A program made the position numbers and the translations under genes. 6,035 bases of DNA from Candidatus Poseidoniaceae archaeon (GTDB taxonomy: Archaea > Thermoplasmatota > Poseidoniia > Poseidoniales > Poseidoniaceae), in contig DUHU01000198.1 in assembly GCA_013330765.1 (NCBI GenBank), forward strand, positions 1 to 6,035. The letters are read 5' to 3'. The notes under the pieces were generated by a model. It worked only from the letters and a program-made list of their open reading frames with translations. It was not told where the DNA came from and did not search any database. Of this stretch, positions 1 through 6,013 are shown one piece after another (within the stretch, counting starts at the first letter, position 1; each line of letters starts with the position of its first letter).

Positions 1-419
1 GCTTCTGAAATTGCGGCTCGGTCAGGAGATGCGGTCCCGTTGGCGATCACCCTGAGGATGGCACGGTGGATGATGGGTGTCCCCTCGTCTCCATTTTTCT
101 CGTAAATGACCACGTCGCCCTCCATGCCGTGCGTGGCGTAGCCAAAGTCTGGGTGATGCACATGGGTGGCTTCGGCGAAGGTCACGATGCCCGCAGGGTC
201 GCGCCCGTGAACCAGGATCAAATCCCCCGCGTCGATGCTGCCGATCTCACCTGCTTCGTCGTGGACCATCGAGGAGGACTCCACCACGACCAGCGGCGGC
301 ATGGTGCCGGTGTGGAGAAACAATCCTCCGACCAGCAGGGCAATCATGGCGACGGCGATGGCCACCTCACGAGCAAGCTTCGTGAGGGACATCGATTGGG
401 GGGCCGCCTCCTTCACCAC
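1..419 (-). CDS. Signal peptidase I, archaeal Sec11-like (S26B), 3' end outside the window
   Basis: Membrane-bound serine protease that removes signal peptides from proteins leaving through the Sec (and probably Tat) route; it acts at the outer face of the cytoplasmic membrane. Reading in from 419, a membrane helix (AIAVAMIALLVGGLFL) is followed by VVVESSSMVHDE, the box with the catalytic Ser before Met (Ser50 counting from GTG 419). Further on are GDLILVHG and GDVVIYEKNG, then TPIIHRAI, where His118 takes the place of the bacterial catalytic Lys, as in archaeal and eukaryotic Sec11. The region with the catalytic Asp lies beyond base 1. Start choice: GTG 419 has a GGTGA Shine-Dalgarno-like sequence 9 bases upstream, overlapping the previous gene's stop. 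GTG 416 is also possible. ATG 392 has a GGAGG 14 bases upstream, which is rather far. Family call is firm; the exact start is not. Confidence 0.88.
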   Translation of the reverse strand, partial: MVKEAAPQSMSLTKLAREVAIAVAMIALLVGGLFLHTGTMPPLVVVESSSMVHDEAGEIGSIDAGDLILVHGRDPAGIVTFAEATHVHHPDFGYATHGMEGDVVIYEKNGDEGTPIIHRAILRVIANGTASPDRAAISE

Positions 420-428
420 AAAGCGAGG

Positions 429-803
429 TCACCGGCGCCCGTCTTCAAGGAAACGCTTCCAGCGCTCTGCCCAACCCGCGCCGAGTGCAGCGGCGGCTTC
501 GTCGCCCTCAGCACGCCTCCTTCGCCGCTCAGCGATGCTTGACGTGGCCATGATTTCCTCAAGGCTGGCGACATGACCGCGTAGGCGGAGGAAAGGTGGT
601 GCGACCACAAGCAACACGAGCGTGGCAAGCACAAGGACGGCGATGGCCAAGCCGGTCATCGCTTCCCATTCGGGCATGGGCCGGAGGACGATCAGGTGGA
701 AGGCTGCCGCAAGAAAGGCGACGCTTCCTCCGCCTGTGGCGGTGGCCGTGATGGCCAAATGTCGGCCGTGGGCGCGGTCCCAGAAGCGTTGCACCATGGT
801 CAT
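429..803 (-). CDS. Small two-helix membrane protein with basic C-terminal segment, function unknown
   Basis: A 124-residue protein I do not recognise with confidence. Two hydrophobic stretches, about residues 16-40 and 50-72, are joined by a short loop (RPMPEWEAMT). The N-terminus is basic and the C-terminal 52 residues are charged and probably helical, with SLEEIM, then AERRRRRAEGDEAAAALG, then a W-rich end. By the positive-inside rule both ends face the cytoplasm. It lies directly upstream of the signal peptidase gene, with its TGA only 9 bases before the likely GTG start, so co-transcription is very likely and a role in membrane or export biology is possible but unproven. Start: a GGAGG at 807-811 (minus strand) sits 3 bases from ATG 803 but 9 bases from the in-frame ATG 797. 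The second Met is therefore the more usual start, giving 122 residues. Confidence 0.72.
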   Translation of the reverse strand: MTMVQRFWDRAHGRHLAITATATGGGSVAFLAAAFHLIVLRPMPEWEAMTGLAIAVLVLATLVLLVVAPPFLRLRGHVASLEEIMATSSIAERRRRRAEGDEAAAALGAGWAERWKRFLEDGRR

Positions 804-814
804 GAGCCTCCATG

Positions 815-845
815 GTCAACCGGAAACAAAGCCATTGCGGTTGAC
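815..845. promoter_or_regulatory. Inverted repeat GTCAACCG / CGGTTGAC, candidate operator
   Basis: A perfect 8-base inverted repeat: GTCAACCG at 815-822 and CGGTTGAC at 838-845, with a 15-base spacer. The half-site centres are 23 bases apart, about two helical turns, which would suit a dimeric regulator. It lies just upstream of the minus-strand start codons. A related half-site, GGTTGAT, recurs at 871-877, exactly 32 bases (about three turns) after GGTTGAC at 839. It could also fold as a hairpin in the minus-strand leader RNA. One 8-base inverted repeat can occur by chance in a region this size, so confidence is low. Confidence 0.35.
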
Positions 846-919
846 TGGAGTTCCGCACGTGGGACCAAGTGGTTGATATGCAGGGCAGTCTGTCCTCGTA
901 AGGGCCCCTGTGGTCCGAT

Positions 920-923
920 GAGG
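920..923 (+). promoter_or_regulatory. Weak Shine-Dalgarno (GAGG) for the giant surface-protein gene
   Basis: GAGG lies 7 bases before GTG 931. An in-frame TGA at 919-921 means GTG 931 is the first possible start in this frame, and it places a complete signal peptide at the very N-terminus, so the start is well fixed even though the ribosome site is weak. The ATG at 918 is in another frame and does not yield an export signal. Confidence 0.4.
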
Positions 924-930
924 GTTCTTC

Positions 931-996
931 GTGCGCAAAGCATTGTTTCTCACGCTCCTCTTCTTGGTTTCCTTGGCGACACCCATGGCCAGCGCA
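931..996 (+). other. Sec signal peptide of the giant surface protein
   Basis: Residues 1-22: basic RK at positions 2-3, a hydrophobic core (ALFLTLLFLVSLA), a helix-breaking Pro at 18 and a small-x-small cleavage site A20-S21-A22 before A23. There is no Cys at +1, so it is not a lipoprotein, and no twin-Arg motif. It is a plausible substrate for the signal peptidase encoded divergently at the left of the window. Confidence 0.9.
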
Positions 997-3900
997 GCCA
1001 CCACTGAGACGCAGTTCAAGGACGGCAGCACCTCGTACACCCACACCTTCAACAGCGCAGGAGAGGGCAATGCAGGCCTCATCACGTTGCCTTATGGTGC
1101 GGAAGTCACCGGCGCGCGCTTCAACCTCGTCGGGGAAGCGTCACAGACCACCTACACGAATTTCACGACCAACAGCCACTTCGGAGGAGCGGGCAGCGGC
1201 AGCTGGTCCGGATCTCCGCCTTCGCCGTACACGTATGCAACCCGCAGCAACGTGAACGTGGACAACACCGACGTGACCCTTCGACCCGAGCCAACGACCA
1301 CCTCGGGAAGCCTGACTTCGAGCAGTTCCATCAGCAACGCAGGAACCGCGACGCACAACACCACCGGTGGCTTCGTTTCACTCGGTGACCAAGGCTACAC
1401 CGGCGTGCTAACGCGGTTCACCTCGGTCAGCGCCCAGTCTTCAGCGGCGTGGTCCTATGCCGGAGTCAACGTGGTTGTGGAGGACGAAATCCACCAGTTC
1501 AGGTACACGAGCTCTTCGCTGTACAATGTGCCCACCATCCAACGCTTCAACTCCACCACAGGGTCGTACATCGGCACCGCGTCGATGAGCACAGGAACCT
1601 GCTCCTCCACTTCAGTTCGGTACAACATCTACGACGCCACGATGGACGGAAACGGTGACGTGTGGATGGCGCACTACTCAAGCTACCTTCTTTCCAAGTG
1701 GACCGTGCGGGAATCGTCTTGGACGTGCAAGAGTTCCTACAGTTTCGGCTATCCGTACTACCTCACCGGTGTCGATTTTGACGAGAGCACCAACAAACTC
1801 TGGGCCACCTACTACGACTCCAGTTCCTATCCCAGTTACAATCAGTACTTGATGGAACTCAATCCGGCTTCGCCGACGTCGATCAACGGCACCTGGAGCC
1901 TTGGGTCCTCTGCCGATTTCAACCACAAAGGCGCCTCAAACAACCCGTTGTCGGGATTGGACGTCAACTACCCACGGGTGACCGTAAACGAATACAACGC
2001 ACAGGGGAGCCGGCACCACCACTATGCCTTCAGCGGGAGCCTGCTGAACAAGGAAGGGTACCAAACCCTCCCCGGCGGCGGCCATTACGGATTGGCCGAA
2101 TACGACGAAGGGCAAATCATGTGGACGTGTTACCACCTGTCCTACTGCAGTGGATACACTCGGCAGTTCCAACTCGGCGGTGACGGCGCGCTCATCGACG
2201 CCCGTTCTCCTTCCGGGACGTCTGCCTCCGTGCAAGGGTCCATCACCACGATCTCGAATTCGGTGTCCTCGCTCAAACTCGCCGGTCTCTTCGCCTACAT
2301 GCCCTCTGGCACCTCGGTTTCCGTGGAAGTCTCCAACGACGGCGGCACCACGTGGCGGACCGCGACACCGGGTCAAACCGTGAATTTCGCTTCGGCCGGC
2401 TCGCAAATCACGTGGCGGGCCACGTTGTCTGGGACCGCACAAGCCACGCCTATTCTGGACGGTGTGGTTGTGGAATACGTCAACCAATACGTCCGCAACG
2501 GGTACATCTACGGGTACCAGTACACCGGTGGAACCACTTCGGTGGTCGCAGCGACCGTTCATTGGAACGCGACCACACCCACGGGGACCTCCATTCGTGT
2601 GAACCTCGCGACCAGCACCTCGTCGTGCAACACCGGGAACACAGGTGTGGTCCAGTTCACCCAGTCAGGGCAATCCAAGTCCTTCCCGTCAAGTTCGACC
2701 TACCAGTGCTTCCGCATTGAATTCTCGTCGACCTCGACGTTGCGCACACCGACCCTCGAAGACCTCCACATCCAGTTCCATTCGAACGTTCCTCAGAACG
2801 TCGAACTCAAAGTCGCAGGTTCGAAGATTTGGGACCAACAAGGTTCGCTCTTTGGGGCGGCGACGGCCCAGAGTCAGGACCCCTCCTCGGTGTTCCTCAA
2901 GCGTTTCAACGACAACATCCCTTCGACGGGTGCAGGCTATGTCGATCTTGATGTGACCTTGGTTTCGTCCACCGCTGGCCGTCTGATTTTGTCGTCCTTT
3001 GAGGTGACGTACACGATGCAAACCGTGAACCTCGCCATCCAAATCCCAGAAGGAGAGGTCCTTCACGCACGGGCCGAACCCTACGAGGTCGTGACCCGTC
3101 ACATCATCGGCGAGAACGCCAACGGTTTGCAAGAGGTCAGTTTGACCCTTTTGACCAGCCGCGCATCGGCCAATCCCACGCTCACGTGGAACCCTGGCGA
3201 CGTTTTCCCTGCCCCCAACGATCCAGAGGATTACATCGAACTGGACCCCTCGTCCTATTCCGTGCTCAACAACGGAATCCTGGACGTGCACTGGTTGTTC
3301 ACCGTGACCGACCAGATGCCCGACATGGGCCAGCACGACGGGCAAGGCATCATCGGCGGCGTTGGTTTCCGTACCAATTGCCTTGACGACTCCGGTTCCG
3401 CAGGCTACAGCCCTGCGCTTCTCCAAGCAGACGCTCAACTGCTGGCCAACCGTTCCTATGGACTCGGCTACCTCAAAGTGCGCGACAACGATGGGGAATT
3501 GACCCGTGACGACGTCCCCCATCAGGGATGGGTGTCGGCCGGTGAGCAGTTGCACTTTACCGGAGCGATGTGGTTCATGGACACCGAAGATGCGCCGCTC
3601 GACAGCGCGTTTGACGTGCGCGTGGCACGCAACAACTACGTCGAAGCGACCGCAAGGGACACGTCGAACAACAACGGGACTTTCTTCATCAGCATCGACG
3701 TTCCGAACCTCGACATTCCCGAGGGCATCACCTACCAGGTTCAAACCTACAACGAAAAAGATCCGACCCACGTTCTGACACCGAATTCCGATTGGTCTCG
3801 TACCTTCCGCGTGGACGGAACTTCACCGGAACGAACGACCATCGCTCCAGAAGAGGAGGCGTACGAAGCGGCTTCGACGCAGCAATCGGTACGTGCGCTG

Positions 3901-6012
3901 GTCAACGACGACGTTGGCGTACCGATGGAATTGACCCTGAACTATTGGGTCGAGCAAGACCACGACCTCAACCGCAACGGTGAGGCTGATCCCTCCGAAT
4001 ACGCCACGAAGCAGGTGTACAACGATTCGGAGTCCAACAAGAAATGGTTCGCCACCACCATCGATCACAGCCGAAACCCAAACATGGGGCGCGTCTCGTA
4101 TTTCTGGAGCGGCGGTGACCAGGCTGGAAACCCGCTGTACTACGTGGCCACCGGGCTCGACGATGAACTCCTGCAGCTTCAGGGTGAACACGGTTTCAAC
4201 TACGACGACGCGACCTTCAGGACGCGCAAGGATTCCTCTGCCATCTTCACCGGTTTGGAGTGGCTTGGCCACGAAGACGACGCTCCTGTGTATGCAGGTA
4301 TGACGCAGTCCATCACGCTCGGGTTTATCGATGCCAACACGGCGATCGATTTCGAACACATCAGCCTCGTGTTCGACTTTGAAGGCCCAAACCCCTCTCG
4401 TGACGCCCAGCGGATCTCCTATTCCGGCCTCAACGATACGTTCTGGTCCGAGAGTCCCTTCATCACCATCTTGCCGACCAGCGTCATGGTCGAGACCACC
4501 AACGAGTCGGGCTTGCCGTGGATCATCGTGACCTTCCACATCAAGTTCGGTTGGGATTGGCCTGACGAGGAGATGGGGGACGTCGCTCTGCTGTACAAGG
4601 AGCGCGCTTCTTCAGGAGACAGCAGGATCTTGTTGCTCGAGCATACGTTCCGTGTCGAAAACGACCTCGTGCTCGCTTCAGATGCTTTCGCAGTCAACGA
4701 CGTCAGCGAGCCACGCACTGGACCTGTGGCCGACGGAACACGCGTCCGGAAGGACGACCGCCTTGCCTTCACCGGACGCGTCGTCTACGAGGGCTCGGAC
4801 ATCGCTGCGCCTCGAGACCTCGGTATCCTTGTCGACGTGTTTGACGGCGAGAAAACGTGGTCGGACGGTTCCCTTACCGAGAACGGTGGCTACGAAGTGG
4901 AAGTCCCGCTCTCCTCTGCGACCACCTTGCAGTCAGCGCCGACCAGGACCTGCCTGATTTCGATCACGAACATTCCAGGCCGTGGCGAAGACATGACGGG
5001 GACGTTGGTGTCCACCACGCTACGTGTGCTCGTCGACGATGCAGCACCTCGCGTGACTCGACGCGTTGCCCCGTTGAACGTCATCGATGTCTCCGCGGAC
5101 AACGACCTCAGTTCCGTGCCCGTGGAGTTCCTCGGTTCGGAAGACGCCGACTTGACCGGTTCGCAGCAATACGTGCACTGGGTGATGCGTGACGAGACCC
5201 GCACCATCACCATCGGGGCCGGTTCCAGCCCGCTTGGGATGCGCCAGGACGGGATGATTGTGACCTGGACGGGTTCCGTCGACCTCACCGCAGGCGGGAC
5301 CATCGTCCCACGCGAAGGGGACTTCGTTGGATTCTTTGTCTCCGGCTACGATGCAGCAGGCAACGACTTCCCTGTGGTTTCCAACTCCGAAGCCAGCCCC
5401 ATTCCCGAACTCGGAATCGACGACACCGATTTCGAGCGCCAGTGGGTTCGACTTGGTGCGGTCGGCCCTGAACTCCGTGTGGCTTCCATCTCTTTGTCCG
5501 ACGACCACGTTGCGCCCCGTTCGTCGGTGACCATCACCGTCGGGGTGGAAAACATCGGTGGCTCAACAAACACCTCGTTCAACGTGGCGTTCTATGCCGG
5601 CGATGCCGAGAAGCCCTTTGTCACGAGGTCTCTGGCCGGCCTTGGAGCCGATCAAGTGGTGGAACTCGTCCAAACATGGTCCGCTGAAGAAGTCGACAGG
5701 ATTCGCGTGGTCGTTGATGAGGAAAACGTCATCCAAGAGGCCAACGACGACGACAATGAAGCCGAGCACGGCCTCGATGTGGCCTATGCCGCGGGCTTTG
5801 GATGGCGGGATTCCTACCGTGAGAACCCGCTTGCTTGGCTCTTCTCCATCGTCGGCCTGATCCTCATCGGTCTCGTCGGCACCGTCGCGCAACGCACGGC
5901 CGTCGACCACGGCGAGGGCGCCTTCTTCGACGAGGAAGAAGAGGCCTGGAGCGAAGAAGAAGACGGCGACGACGAGTACGACGACGAGTACGACGACGAG
6001 TACGACGACTGA
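931..6012 (+). CDS. Giant modular secreted surface protein, C-terminal membrane anchor, CARDB domain
   Basis: A 1693-residue exported protein of unknown function starting at GTG. Residues 1-22 are a Sec signal peptide (MRKA, hydrophobic core, cleavage after A20-S-A22). Then follow a Ser/Thr-rich beta module (23-182), a propeller-like region (183-420), two beta-sandwich repeats (433-517, 520-618), another beta module (621-697), two copies of a three-domain A-B-C unit (about 700-1080 and 1100-1487), a CARDB domain (about 1513-1616), one membrane helix (about 1633-1653) and an acidic tail. Mature topology should be a large ectodomain held by one helix, with the tail in the cytoplasm. At least eleven N-x-S/T sequons (for example N77, N143, N207, N546, N915, N1168, N1547) suggest N-glycosylation. 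Eight cysteines are present, six of them before residue 620. No catalytic motif is apparent. Adhesion, ligand binding or an envelope structural role are inferences. The reading frame is intact. Confidence 0.95.
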   Translation: MRKALFLTLLFLVSLATPMASAATTETQFKDGSTSYTHTFNSAGEGNAGLITLPYGAEVTGARFNLVGEASQTTYTNFTTNSHFGGAGSGSWSGSPPSPYTYATRSNVNVDNTDVTLRPEPTTTSGSLTSSSSISNAGTATHNTTGGFVSLGDQGYTGVLTRFTSVSAQSSAAWSYAGVNVVVEDEIHQFRYTSSSLYNVPTIQRFNSTTGSYIGTASMSTGTCSSTSVRYNIYDATMDGNGDVWMAHYSSYLLSKWTVRESSWTCKSSYSFGYPYYLTGVDFDESTNKLWATYYDSSSYPSYNQYLMELNPASPTSINGTWSLGSSADFNHKGASNNPLSGLDVNYPRVTVNEYNAQGSRHHHYAFSGSLLNKEGYQTLPGGGHYGLAEYDEGQIMWTCYHLSYCSGYTRQFQLGGDGALIDARSPSGTSASVQGSITTISNSVSSLKLAGLFAYMPSGTSVSVEVSNDGGTTWRTATPGQTVNFASAGSQITWRATLSGTAQATPILDGVVVEYVNQYVRNGYIYGYQYTGGTTSVVAATVHWNATTPTGTSIRVNLATSTSSCNTGNTGVVQFTQSGQSKSFPSSSTYQCFRIEFSSTSTLRTPTLEDLHIQFHSNVPQNVELKVAGSKIWDQQGSLFGAATAQSQDPSSVFLKRFNDNIPSTGAGYVDLDVTLVSSTAGRLILSSFEVTYTMQTVNLAIQIPEGEVLHARAEPYEVVTRHIIGENANGLQEVSLTLLTSRASANPTLTWNPGDVFPAPNDPEDYIELDPSSYSVLNNGILDVHWLFTVTDQMPDMGQHDGQGIIGGVGFRTNCLDDSGSAGYSPALLQADAQLLANRSYGLGYLKVRDNDGELTRDDVPHQGWVSAGEQLHFTGAMWFMDTEDAPLDSAFDVRVARNNYVEATARDTSNNNGTFFISIDVPNLDIPEGITYQVQTYNEKDPTHVLTPNSDWSRTFRVDGTSPERTTIAPEEEAYEAASTQQSVRALVNDDVGVPMELTLNYWVEQDHDLNRNGEADPSEYATKQVYNDSESNKKWFATTIDHSRNPNMGRVSYFWSGGDQAGNPLYYVATGLDDELLQLQGEHGFNYDDATFRTRKDSSAIFTGLEWLGHEDDAPVYAGMTQSITLGFIDANTAIDFEHISLVFDFEGPNPSRDAQRISYSGLNDTFWSESPFITILPTSVMVETTNESGLPWIIVTFHIKFGWDWPDEEMGDVALLYKERASSGDSRILLLEHTFRVENDLVLASDAFAVNDVSEPRTGPVADGTRVRKDDRLAFTGRVVYEGSDIAAPRDLGILVDVFDGEKTWSDGSLTENGGYEVEVPLSSATTLQSAPTRTCLISITNIPGRGEDMTGTLVSTTLRVLVDDAAPRVTRRVAPLNVIDVSADNDLSSVPVEFLGSEDADLTGSQQYVHWVMRDETRTITIGAGSSPLGMRQDGMIVTWTGSVDLTAGGTIVPREGDFVGFFVSGYDAAGNDFPVVSNSEASPIPELGIDDTDFERQWVRLGAVGPELRVASISLSDDHVAPRSSVTITVGVENIGGSTNTSFNVAFYAGDAEKPFVTRSLAGLGADQVVELVQTWSAEEVDRIRVVVDEENVIQEANDDDNEAEHGLDVAYAAGFGWRDSYRENPLAWLFSIVGLILIGLVGTVAQRTAVDHGEGAFFDEEEEAWSEEEDGDDEYDDEYDDEYDD
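1477..2190 (+). other. Propeller-like region of the giant protein (residues about 183-420)
   Basis: About five blade-like segments can be picked out by eye. They are IHQFRY...FNSTTGSYIGT, ATMDGNGDVWMAHYSSYLLSKW, GVDFDESTNKLWATYY...YLMELN, NYPRVTVNEY...HHHYAFSGSLLN and GLAEYDEGQIMWTCYH...QFQL. The D-x-x-G-D-V-W and D-x-x-x-N-K-L-W-A turns are typical of NHL/SMP-30-like blades. The region is rich in Tyr and Trp and includes an RHHHY cluster at 361-365, which could line a binding surface. Whether the ring closes with five blades, or needs strands from flanking modules, cannot be told from sequence. Cys224/Cys266 and Cys400/Cys406 could form disulfides. Confidence 0.5.
2227..2784 (+). repeat. Two tandem diverged beta-sandwich repeats in the giant protein (residues 433-517 and 520-618)
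   Basis: Copy 1 contains MPSGTSVSVEVSNDGGTTW, then FASAGSQITWRATLSG, then ATPILDGVVVEYV. Copy 2 contains TPTGTSIRVNLATSTSSC, then FPSSSTYQCFRIEFSS, then RTPTLEDLHIQF. The shared order P-x-G-T-S-[VI]-x-V, then an aromatic-Arg strand, then TP-x-L-(D/E)-x-(V/L)-x-(V/I) shows common descent at protein level; the DNA is no longer obviously repeated. The fold is probably a jelly-roll or carbohydrate-binding-like sandwich, which is inference. Copy 2 has gained Cys566 and Cys593, a likely disulfide absent from copy 1. Confidence 0.65.
3028..5391 (+). repeat. Tandem duplication of a three-domain A-B-C unit in the giant protein, period about 407 residues
   Basis: Unit 1 spans about residues 700-1080 and unit 2 about 1100-1487. 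Four landmarks recur in the same order at nearly constant offset. Domain A: EVSLTLL at 735 and HISLVFD at 1143, each followed by an ILDVHW / WIIVTFHIKF strand. Domain B: LHFTG (G878) and LAFTG (G1282), offset 404. B/C junction: VDGTSPERTTIAP and VDDAAPRVTRRVAP (P966 and P1373), offset 407. Domain C: SYFWSGGDQAGNPLYYV and GFFVSGYDAAGNDFPVV (offset 411). Domains B and C look like Ig or transthyretin-like beta sandwiches. Identity is low, so the duplication is old. Confidence 0.7.
3958..4002 (+). other. EF-hand/TSP3-like calcium-binding loop in domain C1 (residues 1010-1024)
   Basis: DHDLNRNGEADPSEY has the acidic spacing D-x-D-x-N-x-N-G-x-x-D-x-x-E seen in thrombospondin type 3 and dockerin-like calcium loops of secreted proteins. 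It sits in an insertion of domain C1 and has no counterpart in domain C2, so it was gained by one copy or lost from the other. Calcium binding is inferred from the pattern. Confidence 0.5.
5467..5778 (+). other. CARDB domain of the giant protein (residues about 1513-1616)
   Basis: PELRVASISLSDDHVAPRSS, then VTITVGVENIGGSTNTSFNVAFY, then WSAEEVDRIRVVVDEENVIQEANDDDN follow the CARDB pattern closely: an introductory strand, a V-x-N-x-G turn, and the closing V-D-x-x-N-x-I-x-E-x-x-x-x-D-N acidic motif. CARDB domains are Ig-like adhesive modules of bacterial and archaeal surface proteins, often next to the anchor. Here the domain sits directly outside the membrane helix. Confidence 0.85.
5827..5889 (+). 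other. C-terminal transmembrane helix of the giant protein
   Basis: Residues about 1633-1653 (PLAWLFSIVGLILIGLVGTV and on) form one strongly hydrophobic helix, the only one after the signal peptide. It is not followed by a basic stop-transfer cluster: only R1655 is near, and then the acidic tail begins. No PGF-CTERM or LPXTG-type sorting motif is seen, so this is a plain membrane anchor. Confidence 0.88.
5968..6009 (+). repeat. 12-bp in-frame tandem repeat (3.5 copies) encoding DDEY at the C-terminus
   Basis: The unit GACGACGAGTAC is repeated perfectly at 5968-5979, 5980-5991 and 5992-6003, with half a unit at 6004-6009, immediately before the TGA. It encodes DDEYDDEYDDEYDD. The unit length is a multiple of three, so copy-number change would lengthen or shorten the tail without a frameshift. 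The perfect DNA identity, against the diverged protein repeats elsewhere in the gene, points to a recent expansion or ongoing turnover. Confidence 0.9.
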
Positions 6013-6013
6013 G

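Larger units (their letters stand above)
804..930. promoter_or_regulatory. Divergent intergenic region between the signal peptidase operon and the giant surface-protein gene
   Basis: This 127-base gap separates genes transcribed away from each other, so promoters for both directions should lie here. The only AT-richer spot is TTGATATG at 873-880. Read on the plus strand it could be a weak archaeal TATA box giving a start near 903 and a leader of about 28 bases. Read on the minus strand (CATATCAA) it could serve the opposite gene with a leader of about 40-50 bases. A T-rich TTTGTTT on the minus strand (826-832), about 26 bases before ATG 803, is an alternative that would make that transcript nearly leaderless. 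None matches a strong TATA/BRE consensus, so the exact elements are guesses; the divergent arrangement is what the sequence shows. Confidence 0.4.

Noticed and set aside
66..542. Plus-strand open frames of 158 and 113 codons at the left edge
   Set aside because: They are antisense to the signal peptidase, whose Ser-Met and IIHR motifs are unmistakable on the minus strand.
856..861. CACGTG palindrome in the intergenic region
   Set aside because: A 6-base palindrome is common by chance, and the flanking symmetry is imperfect.
918..920. ATG just upstream of GTG 931 as the start of the giant gene
   Set aside because: It is in a different frame and gives no signal peptide; an in-frame TGA at 919-921 makes GTG 931 the first usable start.
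559..1044. Minus-strand open frame of 161 codons spanning the divergent intergenic region
   Set aside because: It would overlap both the start of the giant gene and the two-helix membrane protein in another frame. Its product has no coherent domain, and those two genes have much better support.
1936..2562. Minus-strand open frame of 208 codons
   Set aside because: Antisense to the propeller and sandwich modules; low-complexity Gly/Arg/Val product with no recognisable motif.
2689..3771. Long minus-strand open frame of 360 codons
   Set aside because: It lies wholly inside the giant gene, antisense to clear beta-domain coding, and its product is rich in Arg, Val, Gly and His with no hydrophobic or domain pattern. 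Open antisense frames are expected in GC-rich coding DNA.
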